This document shows positions 1 through 9,366 of a stretch of DNA of 64,000 nt, one piece after another. Location: contig NZ_JADQAI010000009.1 in NCBI RefSeq assembly GCF_022129235.1, positions 91,723-155,722 of the forward strand. The letters run 5' to 3'. The stretch is from Psychrobacter sp. Ps6 (GTDB lineage: Bacteria > Pseudomonadota > Gammaproteobacteria > Pseudomonadales > Moraxellaceae). The stretch's first letter is position 1. Every line of letters begins with the position of its first letter. A program made the position numbers and the translations under genes. Under the pieces are notes generated by a model that did not search any database, was not told the origin of the DNA, and worked only from the letters and a program-made list of their open reading frames with translations.

Positions 1-1386
1 GGTCGCGTAGTATTTTGCCATTGCAGTCATTACTGATGGCGTACCACCTTGGTTTAACCCGCAAGTTACCAAATGACGGAACGCCTCTAACATATAAGTG
101 TTACTTGCCATGCGGCTGGTGGCGTCCTGTACACCTTCAAACTTACCGACTGATATTTTGAACTGTTCGCGAACTTTCGCAAATGCGCCGACAGACAGAT
201 AGGTCATTTCACTGGCTGAGGTCGATAGAGCTGGTAGTGAAATACCGCGTCCAACGCCCAAACACTCCATCAGCATACGCCAACCGCGACCAGCGTTTTC
301 GACACCACCAATGATGTAATCTAATGGGATAAAGACATCTTTGCCATCGACCGTACCATTCATAAATGGCGAGCCAATTGGGTTGTGACGTGGGCCTGTG
401 ACCACGCCTTCGTGATTGGCAGGGATCAGTGCACAGGTGATACCGTAATCGGTTTTGTCCGGATCACCAAGCAGCCCTTCAGGATCATGCATCTTAAAAG
501 CCAAACCTACGACAGTGGCGATAGGGGCTAACGTAATCCAGCGTTTAGAGAAGTTCATACGTAGACCAAGTACCTGCTCGCCCTCATGCGTGCCATAACA
601 GACCACACCTGTGTCAGGGATCGCACCTGCATCAGAGCCTGCCTCAGGTCCGGTCAAACCGAAGCAAGGTACTTCATCACCTTTGGCAAGACCGGGTAGC
701 CAGCGCTGTTTTTGCTCGTCCGTGCCATAATGCATTAATAGCTCACCAGGACCGAGCGAGTTGGGTACCATACAAGTCACCGCAGCAGTCGGTGAGCGCG
801 ACGCGATTTTACTCATCACGCGGCTTTGCGCGTAAGAGCTAAATTCTAGACCACCAAACTCTTTTGGAATAATTAAACCTAAAAAGCCATTACTTTTGAT
901 AAATTGCCACGCTTCAGATGACAGCTCTTTATCTTTATGCTGGATTTGCCATTCATCGAGCATGGCGCATAACGTTTCTACTTCGTTATCAATGAAGCTT
1001 TGCTCTTCTTCTGACAGCTGCGGATAAGGATAATTAGCAAAAGCTTCCCAGTTTGGGGCACCCATAAATAGCTCTTTTTCCCACCAGCTAGTACCAGCAT
1101 CAAGCGCTTCACGCTCCGTATCACTCATACTTGGCATCGCACCGCCTAATGCTTCGTAGACCGGTTTGGTAATCAAAGATTGACGGATAGGTGTGATGAG
1201 TAAAACCAAACAAAGCAATGCGATTGGTACGCCCAGTATCAGAGACAGTGGGCTGATAATCGCGGTAACAATTACAGTAATCAGGGCAACGATGCTGCCC
1301 GTGACCCGTGATAAGGACAACAAAAAGATGGCCAAGACCACGGCTAATTGAATGATGACTGCCAAAATAAACAAGCCAATTGCCAT
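1..1386 (-). CDS. fadE: Acyl-CoA dehydrogenase, FadE type (partial, N-terminal 462 residues)
   Basis: This gene runs off the left edge, so only the first 462 residues are visible; FadE proteins are usually about 800 residues. The ATG is at 1384-1386 and is preceded by a CAGGAG ribosome site. The N-terminus has about two hydrophobic segments (residues about 3-50), as in membrane-associated FadE. Next comes an acyl-CoA dehydrogenase core with recognisable stretches such as GLTGPEAGSDAG and the flavin-domain region KRWITLAPIA. By family knowledge it catalyses the first, FAD-dependent alpha-beta dehydrogenation of fatty acyl-CoA in beta-oxidation. No partner gene is visible here. A Fur-like sequence lies about 63 bp upstream, but this may be chance. 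Confidence 0.93.
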   Translation of the reverse strand, partial: MAIGLFILAVIIQLAVVLAIFLLSLSRVTGSIVALITVIVTAIISPLSLILGVPIALLCLVLLITPIRQSLITKPVYEALGGAMPSMSDTEREALDAGTSWWEKELFMGAPNWEAFANYPYPQLSEEEQSFIDNEVETLCAMLDEWQIQHKDKELSSEAWQFIKSNGFLGLIIPKEFGGLEFSSYAQSRVMSKIASRSPTAAVTCMVPNSLGPGELLMHYGTDEQKQRWLPGLAKGDEVPCFGLTGPEAGSDAGAIPDTGVVCYGTHEGEQVLGLRMNFSKRWITLAPIATVVGLAFKMHDPEGLLGDPDKTDYGITCALIPANHEGVVTGPRHNPIGSPFMNGTVDGKDVFIPLDYIIGGVENAGRGWRMLMECLGVGRGISLPALSTSASEMTYLSVGAFAKVREQFKISVGKFEGVQDATSRMASNTYMLEAFRHLVTCGLNQGGTPSVMTAMAKYYAT

Positions 1387-1677
1387 GACTATCTCCTGTA
1401 GAATACTGAATAAAAAGCGTGAAAAATATAAAAGGTAAGAAGCGTGTGGATAACGATAATTATTGTTTTGTCTTATGTCATTGTAATGGATACATCAATA
1501 ATAAAAATATATATAAGCAAACTATAATACTACTTACTAATATGAAACAGTTGTTGATGACTATCAAGAGACAAAATGCTACGCTCTGTCGATAATATGT
1601 ATCAGGTATCATGCCCAATAAACTCTAATGAAGAGCAGCCCAAATTTGCTGATCAGATAAGCGATCAGTGTTATGAA

Positions 1678-2361
1678 CTAGCCAAAAGGCGCAAGGCAGC
1701 TTTCGGCATAAGATAAGGTATCGTTACGTCCAACGATTATGTGATCAACAAGTGAGAGGTCTAATAGGTCACATGCTTTTTTTAGCTCATAGGTCAATAC
1801 ATTGTCTGCTGTTGATGGCTTGGCATCGGTATGAGGATGGTTATGCGCGATAATGAGCTGGCTAGCCGCGTGGCTTAGTGCGTGCCGGAGTACATGCTTG
1901 ATGCAGACAGAACATGATGAGATACCACCGGTGAAAAGTATCTCAAAGTTCAAAAGGTTCAACGCATTGTCTAGACAGAGGACTGCAAATACTTCACGAT
2001 GCTCACCGCGTAACTGGGTGCTGATATAGTCTTTAACCACTTGCGAGCGCCCGAGCGCTTGCCCTGTTTTTAGCTTGCTATCCAGATAGCGTGTACCCAT
2101 TTCAAGCGATGCCAATATCTGAGCGTATTTGGCGGGACCGATACCATGACAAGCAAGAACAGTTGGTTGCGGGGCGGCCAATAACTCAGCTAAGCTGCCA
2201 AACTGATTGATCAAATGACGCGCGAGCTCAATCGCTGACTGTGACTGCGTACCTGTCCGTAAAAATATGGCCAGTATCTCCGCATCAGACAAATGAGCGG
2301 CACCGAATTTCAATAATTTTTCGCGTGGCCTGTCATCCTCATGCCAGTCTTTAATCGCCAT
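1678..2361 (-). CDS. radC: RadC family JAB-domain protein
   Basis: This 227-residue protein has the full RadC layout: the N-terminal IKDWHEDDRPREKLL signature, a helix-hairpin-helix-like part (CHGIGPAKYAQILAS), and a C-terminal JAB/MPN domain. The metal-binding motif is HNHPHTDAKPSTAD; most RadC proteins have S-G-D after HNHP, here it is H-T-D. An upstream in-frame GTG at 2365-2367 lies next to the ribosome site, so the ATG at 2359-2361, five bases after AAGGAG, is the better start. RadC was once called a DNA repair protein, but its biochemical role is unsettled. It is divergent from coaBC, a common arrangement in Gammaproteobacteria. Confidence 0.93.
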   Translation of the reverse strand: MAIKDWHEDDRPREKLLKFGAAHLSDAEILAIFLRTGTQSQSAIELARHLINQFGSLAELLAAPQPTVLACHGIGPAKYAQILASLEMGTRYLDSKLKTGQALGRSQVVKDYISTQLRGEHREVFAVLCLDNALNLLNFEILFTGGISSCSVCIKHVLRHALSHAASQLIIAHNHPHTDAKPSTADNVLTYELKKACDLLDLSLVDHIIVGRNDTLSYAESCLAPFG

Positions 2362-2489
2362 TGCCACTCCTTAAGAATAAATTGCTACTTGTCATCAGAG
2401 GTAAATACGGAAAATTTTACCCAATTTATCTCATAGTTGTTACTATAAGCGCAATTTTATCTTTTCACTTTTTTATTGATGCCACGCTT

Positions 2490-3887
2490 ATGTCTAATAT
2501 TGTCCTTGCTATTACCGGCGGTATCGCCGCTTATAAATCTGCTATATTTGCCCGCTTGTTGATTAAGGCAGGCTTTGATGTGCGCGTCATTATGACGACA
2601 GGCGCACAAGCATTTATCACACCGCTGACTCTACAAGCGTTGACGGGTAATGAGGTGCATGTCTCATTGCTCGATGAGCAGGCAGAAGCGGGGATGGGGC
2701 ACATTGAGCTGGCTAAATGGGCAGACTTAATTGTCATTGCCCCTGCGTCCGCCAATACGCTCGCACGTCTGGCTATGGGAATGGCTGATGATTTGCTGGC
2801 CACAGTGTGCCTTGCCACAACAGCGCCAGTCATTATCGCTCCTGCCATGAATCAGCAGATGTGGGCGCATCCTGCGGTAAATCTGAATGTACAAACCCTG
2901 CGTGATATGAACTATCAGATTATCCAGCCAGCTAGCGGTGAGCAAGCATGCGGTGATGTGGGCGCAGGGCGGTTGCCTGAGCCTGAGCAGTTGTTAGCTG
3001 AAGTGCTCTTGTTTCAAGCGATGAACACAACACCGCAGTTACTAGCAGGTAAAAGAGTGGTCATTACCGCAGGACCTACAGTAGAAGCAATTGACCCTGT
3101 GCGCTATTTGTCTAACCATTCTTCAGGAAAAATGGGTTTTGCATTGGCGCGCGCTTGTGTGGCGGCTGGCGCAGATGTTGTTTTAATTGCTGGTGGTAAA
3201 GTGGCATTGCCCACGCCGCTTAATGTCACACGAATCGATGTGCTGTCTGCCAAAGATATGCTGATCGCTGCCCAGCAATGTGTGGATGGTACGCATAGCG
3301 AGCTTCAACTAGATTTTGAAGATGAGCATGACCATTCTCATGAATACGCACATGAACACCCACATGAACATAACCATTCTCATACTCATGAGCACCATCA
3401 TAGCGATTGTGGTTGCGGTGATGAGCATGCACTACCGCAAACTTATACTGAATACCAATTTATAAAGGCAGATATCTTTATCGCGACCGCCGCAGTAGCA
3501 GACTATCGTACTGAAGAAGCCGCACCGCAAAAAATTAAAAAGACGCAAGATGCTATGAATCTTAGCTTGGTTAAAAACCCTGATATTCTAGCGACAATCT
3601 CTCTTGCTCATCCAGAACTGTTTGTTGTTGGTTTTGCCGCAGAAACACAAGATGTCGAGCGTTATGCGCGTGGCAAGCTCGCCGCAAAAGCGCTAGATAT
3701 GATTGCTTGTAATGATGTCTCACGGGCAGACATTGGTTTTGCTAGTGACGATAACGCCATGCAGGTATTTTTCTCTGAGCGCTATGAGCGTGATGCAATA
3801 ACGTTAGACAAAACCAGCAAAGATAAAATCGCTGAGCGGTTAGCTGGCATTATCGGTGAAACAATCGCTCAACGTCAAAACAGCTAG
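2490..3887 (+). CDS. coaBC: Bifunctional phosphopantothenoylcysteine decarboxylase/phosphopantothenate-cysteine ligase with His-rich insertion
   Basis: CoaBC makes 4'-phosphopantetheine for coenzyme A in the cytoplasm. Translation most likely starts at the ATG at 2490, giving MSNIVLAITGGIAAYKS, the usual flavoprotein N-terminus. The reading frame stays open upstream, but that extension is not family-like. The CoaC half has the catalytic-type His in GMGHIELAKWAD (about residue 71) and PAMNQQMW (about 118). The CoaB half has SNHSSGKMGFALA (about 209) and the KNPDIL motif. Between these CoaB elements, residues about 278-314, sits a loop of alternating His and acidic residues: 14 His plus a C-G-C-G pair. 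It is absent from enzymes such as E. coli Dfp. The ribosome site at the chosen start is weak. Total length is 465 residues against about 400 for the family. Confidence 0.95.
   Translation: MSNIVLAITGGIAAYKSAIFARLLIKAGFDVRVIMTTGAQAFITPLTLQALTGNEVHVSLLDEQAEAGMGHIELAKWADLIVIAPASANTLARLAMGMADDLLATVCLATTAPVIIAPAMNQQMWAHPAVNLNVQTLRDMNYQIIQPASGEQACGDVGAGRLPEPEQLLAEVLLFQAMNTTPQLLAGKRVVITAGPTVEAIDPVRYLSNHSSGKMGFALARACVAAGADVVLIAGGKVALPTPLNVTRIDVLSAKDMLIAAQQCVDGTHSELQLDFEDEHDHSHEYAHEHPHEHNHSHTHEHHHSDCGCGDEHALPQTYTEYQFIKADIFIATAAVADYRTEEAAPQKIKKTQDAMNLSLVKNPDILATISLAHPELFVVGFAAETQDVERYARGKLAAKALDMIACNDVSRADIGFASDDNAMQVFFSERYERDAITLDKTSKDKIAERLAGIIGETIAQRQNS
3321..3432 (+). repeat. His-codon-rich insertion inside coaBC
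   Basis: Within the coaBC reading frame this stretch is dominated by CAT/CAC codons alternating with GAA, GAT and AAC. It encodes 14 His and two Cys in about 37 residues. At DNA level it is an imperfect short-period repeat of catgaacac-like units, so it could change length by slippage. It sits between the helix after the Rossmann-like start of CoaB and the strand leading to AAVADYR, a surface loop position by comparison with E. coli. Confidence 0.85.
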
Positions 3888-3929
3888 TGGTATAGACATA
3901 GGCGCTGAGCCTCAAATGGTATAAACAAT

Positions 3930-4712
3930 ATGACCAATATAGCCGGTAACGATAGCACTCAGATGCTAGTGCTGACGCTCATTTTTGCGCTGGCATCGCT
4001 GCTACACGGTATCAGCGGACTTGGCGCAACGCTCGTGACGACTACTGCACTTGCTAGCATGTATCCATTGCCACACGCCATTGTATTGGTGATCTTCCCT
4101 TCGCTAGTAGTGAATGTCATGACTTGGCTAGCAGGTGGCGAGCGAACCATTTGGCAAAACTTTATCTACTATGGCAGACGCTATTGGCTGCTTGCGCTTA
4201 CCAGCTTGCTAGGCAGTATTCTAGGTGCGAAGCTACTGCTATGGGTCGATAGCGCTTATATTCTTTTATTGTTGGCGGCGGTCATTGCCTTTTATGTTGG
4301 GAGTAGCTTACTCGGCAAACAAATCCGCTTACCAGATACGAAGCCCATGTTGATAGCCGTTGGTTTTGGTGCAGGCGTCATTGGCGGCTCAACCAATGCA
4401 ATGTCGACCATCCTGATGATGTATTTGCTCTCCGCCAGTGACGATAAAAACACCATCGCCAAAGTGGGTAACATGTGCTATTGCTTAGGAAAGATTGCAC
4501 AAATTATTGTACTGCGTGAACCTATCATGGCATTAAGTAGCGGTGAGTGGCAGCTGATTGCCTTGCTCAGTGTGATATCTATTGTTACGCTTTTAGTCGG
4601 GATTCGTCTACGTCGTTATTTGCCACAAGCGCGTTTTCGTCAGCTTATTTTATTGATTCTAATCGTGCTTGGAATACGCGTGGGCTGGCAAGGCGCAACC
4701 GCATTATTATAG
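3930..4712 (+). CDS. TauE/SafE family permease
   Basis: A 260-residue integral membrane protein with about seven to eight hydrophobic segments. Two family hallmarks are the repeated GxGG-type stretches SLLHGISGLGATLVTTT near the N-terminus and GFGAGVIGGSTNAMSTIL near residue 150. TauE/SafE (DUF81) proteins are thought to export small organosulfur or sulfite-type anions, but the substrate cannot be read from sequence. It follows coaBC by 42 bases on the same strand and converges with the histone-deacetylase-like gene. There is no strong ribosome site. Co-transcription with coaBC is an inference from spacing. Confidence 0.85.
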   Translation: MTNIAGNDSTQMLVLTLIFALASLLHGISGLGATLVTTTALASMYPLPHAIVLVIFPSLVVNVMTWLAGGERTIWQNFIYYGRRYWLLALTSLLGSILGAKLLLWVDSAYILLLLAAVIAFYVGSSLLGKQIRLPDTKPMLIAVGFGAGVIGGSTNAMSTILMMYLLSASDDKNTIAKVGNMCYCLGKIAQIIVLREPIMALSSGEWQLIALLSVISIVTLLVGIRLRRYLPQARFRQLILLILIVLGIRVGWQGATALL

Positions 4713-4773
4713 TTAAGGTTGCCAGAACGAGTTCAACTCTGGAATCACTCTTATCTTCTGAGTGGTTTTAGTA

Positions 4774-5688
4774 TCAAACCATTTCACCAAAATAAATCTG
4801 CTGTGCGACTCGAAAGGTATTGCAGTGCGCTTCAACCACATCCTCAATATCTTCTGAATAACCGCCGCCCATGACAATGGCAATCGGGATATTGGCTGAT
4901 TTTGCTTGCTGCAATACGTACTCATCACGCGCCTTACATCCTGCTTGTGTCAGTCCAAGTTTGCCGAGCTTGTCTGTTGCGAGTACATCGACAGCAGATT
5001 GATAAAAAATCATATCGGGCGCAACCTCAGCGATTAACCGTGGCAGTGTGTCTTTTAATATGTCTAAATATTCGTCATCACCAGCATCGTTTTCCAATTC
5101 AATGTCTAGGTCTGATACTTGCTTACGAAACGGATAATTCTTGGCGCCATGCATACTAAAGACAAAAACGCGTGGCTCGCCCTTCATGATGCTGGCGTTG
5201 CCATTGCCTTGATGAACATCCAAATCCACAATCAAAATTTTCTTCGCTTGTCCGCGATTTAATAATAAATTGCTAGCGATACAGACATCATTGAACACAC
5301 AAAACCCTTCGCCATGATCGGCAAAAGAATGATGGGTGCCGCCTGCAACATTCATAGCCACACCATATTGCTGAGCATATAGCGCGCACTCATAGGTTGC
5401 ATGGGCGATATAACGACCGCGCTCCACCAACTGCGGTGTCATCTCAAACCCAATTGCTCGAGCGGCTTTGCGTGGTAGTGTTTGGGTTTTGAGCTGATAC
5501 CAGTACTCCGCTGTATGAGTGGTCAAAATCTCATCTTCGCTTAAGCAGGCAGGGGCAAAAAAATTATCTTGGCTGATAGTCCCTTCTGCTAATAGACGCT
5601 CAGGAATCATAATATACTTTTGCATAGGGAAACGGTGCTTTTCGGGCACAGAGTAACGAAAGACGTCAGAGTAGGCAATTTTTAGCAT
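4774..5688 (-). CDS. Histone deacetylase superfamily hydrolase
   Basis: A 304-residue zinc-dependent deacetylase-fold enzyme. The catalytic His pair is in GGTHHSF (His119-His120). The zinc ligands are Asp157 and His159 in VDLDVHQGNG and Asp234 in SAVDVLATDKLG. The transition-state Tyr277 lies in GGGYSED. The short length and the HRFPMQKY start resemble the class IV-like bacterial deacetylases rather than the longer AcuC. Substrates of such bacterial enzymes (acetylated proteins, polyamines or small amides) cannot be told from sequence. It is transcribed toward the TauE gene and has no obvious operon partner. Confidence 0.9.
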   Translation of the reverse strand: MLKIAYSDVFRYSVPEKHRFPMQKYIMIPERLLAEGTISQDNFFAPACLSEDEILTTHTAEYWYQLKTQTLPRKAARAIGFEMTPQLVERGRYIAHATYECALYAQQYGVAMNVAGGTHHSFADHGEGFCVFNDVCIASNLLLNRGQAKKILIVDLDVHQGNGNASIMKGEPRVFVFSMHGAKNYPFRKQVSDLDIELENDAGDDEYLDILKDTLPRLIAEVAPDMIFYQSAVDVLATDKLGKLGLTQAGCKARDEYVLQQAKSANIPIAIVMGGGYSEDIEDVVEAHCNTFRVAQQIYFGEMV

Positions 5689-5797
5689 AAGAATTCTAGC
5701 TTAATATTGATGGTTTTTTGGATATACAAATAGATAGATGAGCGACCGTTAAGTGCGGCCTTATTGAGTAAACTATATGACTAAATAAACTGACGCA

Positions 5798-6571
5798 TTA
5801 CTGAACAAACTGCGTCGGTAAAAAGAATGTGCGTGCATCTGATTGCTGGCGCAGCTCTGTCAGTAATGTCTGCATGTCTTCAGCAGGGTCCTGATTATTA
5901 ATCAAATCGCCAAATAGCTCGCTTGCAACCGTTGTCATCGCAACAACGCTTTGTAATGAGTGCTCAATGATCTCAGTATCGATACCGACCGCTTCGACAT
6001 CGATCGCATTTTTGTAGCGTATTTCCCCATCATTGACATCCATCTCTAGGTTGCCAATGAGCATGTCGTAGTTAATTTGAGTGATGAGTAGTAGGGCAGC
6101 GCTCTGATGACTCTCTGGTATCAAAAATGGCAAAATGCCATAGATTGCTAACAGTTTATTTTTTTCTTGAACACGAAACAGATAACCACAGTCTATTTTT
6201 TTATGACGCATTCTTAGGGACAAATGATGCGATTGCTGGCTGTCGTTGGTTTTGGGACGATAGTGCGTATAGTGCCATTGCTTGTCACTGAAGTATTGTT
6301 TTAGACAGTCAACAATGGGTGTGTCGCTATGATTTTGTGGTTCTGCACTTGAGTTGTCGGTTTTAAGGTGAGAAGCATCCGTTTGCGCTTTTTCGTTGCT
6401 TTGAATAGCGTCGTCTTCGGGTGCAGTTTTAGAGGCAGTATTATCAATGTCGCTATCAGCAAGTGATGACTGTACTGGCTCGCTTATACCCTCGATTACT
6501 GACTGCGGTGCGGAAGCCGTCAGTAATTGTTTGATTTTTTGCCATAAGCTGAGTTTATTGGGTTGACTCAT
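5798..6571 (-). CDS. YbjN-like domain protein with disordered N-terminus
   Basis: A 257-residue protein. Residues 1 to about 90 are Ser/Asp/Gln-rich and probably disordered. Residues about 95-245 form an alpha/beta domain whose pattern (CLKQYFSDKQWHYTHYRP at its start, then LLITQINYDMLIGNLEMD) suits the YbjN / type III secretion-chaperone-like fold. I recognise this only by pattern, so the family call is moderate. It lies 30 bases after the 369-residue gene on the same strand, so the two are probably co-transcribed. There is no signal peptide, which suggests a cytoplasmic protein. The function is unknown. Confidence 0.6.
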   Translation of the reverse strand: MSQPNKLSLWQKIKQLLTASAPQSVIEGISEPVQSSLADSDIDNTASKTAPEDDAIQSNEKAQTDASHLKTDNSSAEPQNHSDTPIVDCLKQYFSDKQWHYTHYRPKTNDSQQSHHLSLRMRHKKIDCGYLFRVQEKNKLLAIYGILPFLIPESHQSAALLLITQINYDMLIGNLEMDVNDGEIRYKNAIDVEAVGIDTEIIEHSLQSVVAMTTVASELFGDLINNQDPAEDMQTLLTELRQQSDARTFFLPTQFVQ

Positions 6572-6601
6572 AATAGTATGCTAACAAGTAAGAGTTATAA
6601 A

Positions 6602-7711
6602 TTAATCGTGATTGAGAGCCAAGCCTTCTTTAATAGTAGGCTGTGCATAGAATGCTTCTAGCATGTCACGAATATGAGCCGTTAACCAAGGCGTTTCAAT
6701 GGCGTCGTATACGATAGGTAGTAGAGCGCTGCTACATTGCGCCATAGCTGCTTCATCGATGTGCAAACTTGCAGCAATGGTCGCCATCGTATCAGACTGA
6801 TGATTGGCATACCAAGTATCAATACTCGCTGATACCAAACTATGTAAATAGGGTGACAGTCGCAGGCGGTTGTAGCTTTGCTGGATACCCGCTTCGATAT
6901 GATCGATACTGCTATTATCAGGCTCATCGCTTAAGTAAGTTTGTAGCTCACTGATTGGTTGGTCTTTGATACGATCCCAGCCCATGACCATTAGACGCGC
7001 CACTTCTTCATTAGACAAATGCTCTTGTGCATTCGCCTCAGCTTTGCGCGTCAAGTCTTTGATATTGCGATGCAAATACGTTTGCAGTTTTTCATCGAGG
7101 TTTCTGTTGGTCGCTTTCTCAAACGAGCTGCGCCCAAGCTTCATCAATTTACCAACGCCGCCCGCTTTATCAAGCGTGGTCTCCATAAAGTCATTGATAG
7201 CGTGATAGAGCGTTTGGGTCAATAGATCGGCAAAGGTTTCGTTACCCACCAGCGTATGAATGAGGACGTTACGCTGCTGCTCATGGCTACCAATATAGTC
7301 AGCAAGAGTCTGAACTTGGGTGTCATCGACCAGCTCAGACAAAGGCACGTTGTCATTGACTGGATGATAGATAATCGTGTGCAAAATATCGCGGATATCT
7401 GTACGCATCACCTCAGTCATTGGCTGATTTAACAGCCAGTCTTTCATTAAATGCTGTAAATGGTCACAGGTAATATATTTGCTCAAGGGCTGCGCGCCAA
7501 ACCACTGCCAAGCTTCCATCGTTAAGGGCTCGGCCTGCTTGCGCAACCACTGCTGCATAAAGTTGACTTGAGCATCGATCAAACTGTCTATCGTCAAGCG
7601 GCTGGCTGATGGCTCTTTTGACAAGTTGGTATCTACATTGTCACTGTTAGTCTCTGCATCTGGCATTTGATTCTGGCTATCTTGTGAAGTCTGCATAGGT
7701 TTTGAAGTCAT
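6602..7711 (-). CDS. Conserved hypothetical helical protein
   Basis: I do not recognise a family. The 369-residue product begins with a polar, disordered-looking segment (about 35 residues). The rest is predominantly helical with no signal peptide or clear membrane segment. A Gly-rich basic patch (LDKAGGVGKLMKLGRSSFEKAT, near residues 185-205) is the most distinctive element. It is the first gene of an apparent pair with the YbjN-like gene, 30 bases downstream. Regular reading frame, codon use like its neighbours and length all argue that it is real. No function is proposed. Confidence 0.7.
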   Translation of the reverse strand: MTSKPMQTSQDSQNQMPDAETNSDNVDTNLSKEPSASRLTIDSLIDAQVNFMQQWLRKQAEPLTMEAWQWFGAQPLSKYITCDHLQHLMKDWLLNQPMTEVMRTDIRDILHTIIYHPVNDNVPLSELVDDTQVQTLADYIGSHEQQRNVLIHTLVGNETFADLLTQTLYHAINDFMETTLDKAGGVGKLMKLGRSSFEKATNRNLDEKLQTYLHRNIKDLTRKAEANAQEHLSNEEVARLMVMGWDRIKDQPISELQTYLSDEPDNSSIDHIEAGIQQSYNRLRLSPYLHSLVSASIDTWYANHQSDTMATIAASLHIDEAAMAQCSSALLPIVYDAIETPWLTAHIRDMLEAFYAQPTIKEGLALNHD

Positions 7712-7873
7712 ATTTTGAAGTCGTATTTTTTTGAGGTCGTACTTTTTGAAGTAAGAGTAATCGACAATTTGTTATACTGTGTGTTTGCGGTGAGCATAGG
7801 GTATTATGCCACGAACATTACCTTTGTTTGTGATGAATATTGACTGCTGCTTGATAAATAACCAGAGGTTTTG

Positions 7874-8503
7874 ATGACGGTTTTGGATACGCCTGTACTA
7901 AGGCTTGATGAGATGACGGTTCAGCGCGGCGAGATACCGCTCTGTGAAGGGGTGACGCTGCATCTGTCTGCCGGTAGCATTTGTCATCTGATTGGTGCAA
8001 ATGGAACCGGAAAGACCACGATACTCATGCAGTTGGCAGGATTATTACCTATTCTGTCAGGTGAAGTTGCTTATCAAGGTCTATCAGGTCTACCTATTCA
8101 ACCGCTATATGTTTCGCACCAGTTGGGTATCCATCCGAATCTAACCGTGGCACAAAACCTGACATTTTTATTGAATTTATATGGCATCACGCCTAGCGCT
8201 ACTGATATTGACGATGCACTCACTTGGGTTGGACTACAAGGGTTTGAAACGATCAGCTCAAGCCATCTATCCGCTGGTCAGACACGGCGTATTACGCTGG
8301 CAAGATTATATTTATTGACGCCAGCTGTCACACCGATTTGGTTACTTGATGAGCCGTTTACAGCGTTGGATGTCGATATGGTGGCACGTATGGAAGCACG
8401 GTTATGCGATTTTGCGCAGGCTGGCGGCTCGATACTCATGACCAGTCATCAGGCAGTGGGTGTCGCCAATCAAATGCTCGATTTGTCAGATTACATGGTC
8501 TAA
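7874..8503 (+). CDS. ccmA: Haem exporter ATP-binding protein CcmA
   Basis: The ATPase of the CcmABCDE haem-handling machinery of system I cytochrome c maturation, acting on the cytoplasmic side of the inner membrane. It has a Walker A motif (GANGTGKTT), an ABC signature written LSAGQTRRITLARL, a Walker B (WLLDEPFTALD) and an H-loop (TSHQ). Length 209 residues is normal for CcmA. The ATG at 7874 with AGAGG just upstream is preferred over the adjacent TTG. It is the first gene of a ccmABCDE set and is followed by ccmB after 45 bases. Confidence 0.95.
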   Translation: MTVLDTPVLRLDEMTVQRGEIPLCEGVTLHLSAGSICHLIGANGTGKTTILMQLAGLLPILSGEVAYQGLSGLPIQPLYVSHQLGIHPNLTVAQNLTFLLNLYGITPSATDIDDALTWVGLQGFETISSSHLSAGQTRRITLARLYLLTPAVTPIWLLDEPFTALDVDMVARMEARLCDFAQAGGSILMTSHQAVGVANQMLDLSDYMV

Positions 8504-8548
8504 ATGTGACTGCTATCAGTACCATCAGTATCGGTAAAAGGATGAATA

Positions 8549-9295
8549 ATGACACACAGTCCAATGCAAGTGAGCACAACCATAACCGCGAATAAAAACT
8601 CAAATGTTATAGTCACAACGCCGCGCAGTATTGGGTTTATGCAGTTGTGGCGCCGTGAATGGCAAGTCAAGCAGCAAGGAGCGGTGCAATGGTTGTACCC
8701 ATTGGTACTGTTCTTGGTGATTATCACTTTGTTTCCACTAGCAGTTGGTAGTGAGCCTGCGCTTTTGCAGCGTCTTGGCGTATCAGCCGTGTGGATTGCG
8801 GCTCTGCTGTCACTGGTTATGGGCGTTGACGGGTTATTCAAGCCTGCACTTGATAATGGTACGCTTGCGCAATTGGTCGTCGCCAAAGCGTCACTACCGT
8901 TATGGGTATTGATTAGACTGGTCATTCATTGGATTTTTAGCAGTGGTATTGTGGCAGCGCTTAGTCTGCTTGCCGTGCCGTTATTTCAACTCAGTTGGTT
9001 TGAAGCGTGGATATTGATGGCGTCTATCGTGACAGGCAGTCCGATGCTTTTGATGCTATCCGCGGTCGCCAGTAGCTTAACGCTATCATTGAAGAATGGC
9101 GCAGTATTGGTACCTTTGATTGCGTTACCGATGCAGTTGCCAGTATTGATTTTTGCCACAGGCGCGGTTGACTTATTTGCCACTGGCCTGAATGGTCTGC
9201 CGATCTTGGCCTTATTGCTGGCAGGAAGTATTATATCTGTCTTAGTCATGCCGTGGGTTATTGCGCTGACTCTAAAAATGTCATGGCTCAATTGA
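8549..9295 (+). CDS. ccmB: Haem exporter permease CcmB
   Basis: A six-helix inner-membrane protein that pairs with CcmA to release haem-loaded CcmE. The sequence has the CcmB features: the amphipathic start FMQLWRREWQVKQQGAVQWLYPL, the DGLFKPALDNGTLAQLVV cytoplasmic loop, and the hydrophobic stretch ending in PMQLPVLIFATGA. The product is 248 residues, about 25 longer than typical because of a polar N-terminal tail, so a later start is possible. The AAGG a few bases upstream supports the given ATG. After it, about 200-230 bases separate it from ccmC. Confidence 0.94.
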   Translation: MTHSPMQVSTTITANKNSNVIVTTPRSIGFMQLWRREWQVKQQGAVQWLYPLVLFLVIITLFPLAVGSEPALLQRLGVSAVWIAALLSLVMGVDGLFKPALDNGTLAQLVVAKASLPLWVLIRLVIHWIFSSGIVAALSLLAVPLFQLSWFEAWILMASIVTGSPMLLMLSAVASSLTLSLKNGAVLVPLIALPMQLPVLIFATGAVDLFATGLNGLPILALLLAGSIISVLVMPWVIALTLKMSWLN

Positions 9296-9366
9296 TTAAT
9301 GTATTTGCCAGATATTAAAAACTCAGTCGTCTAAATCCAGTTATCTAAACGCCATGTATTAACATC

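Noticed and set aside
2531..2848. 105-codon open frame on the minus strand inside coaBC
   Set aside because: Fully inside the well-supported coaBC coding region in the opposite frame, and the translation has no family likeness.
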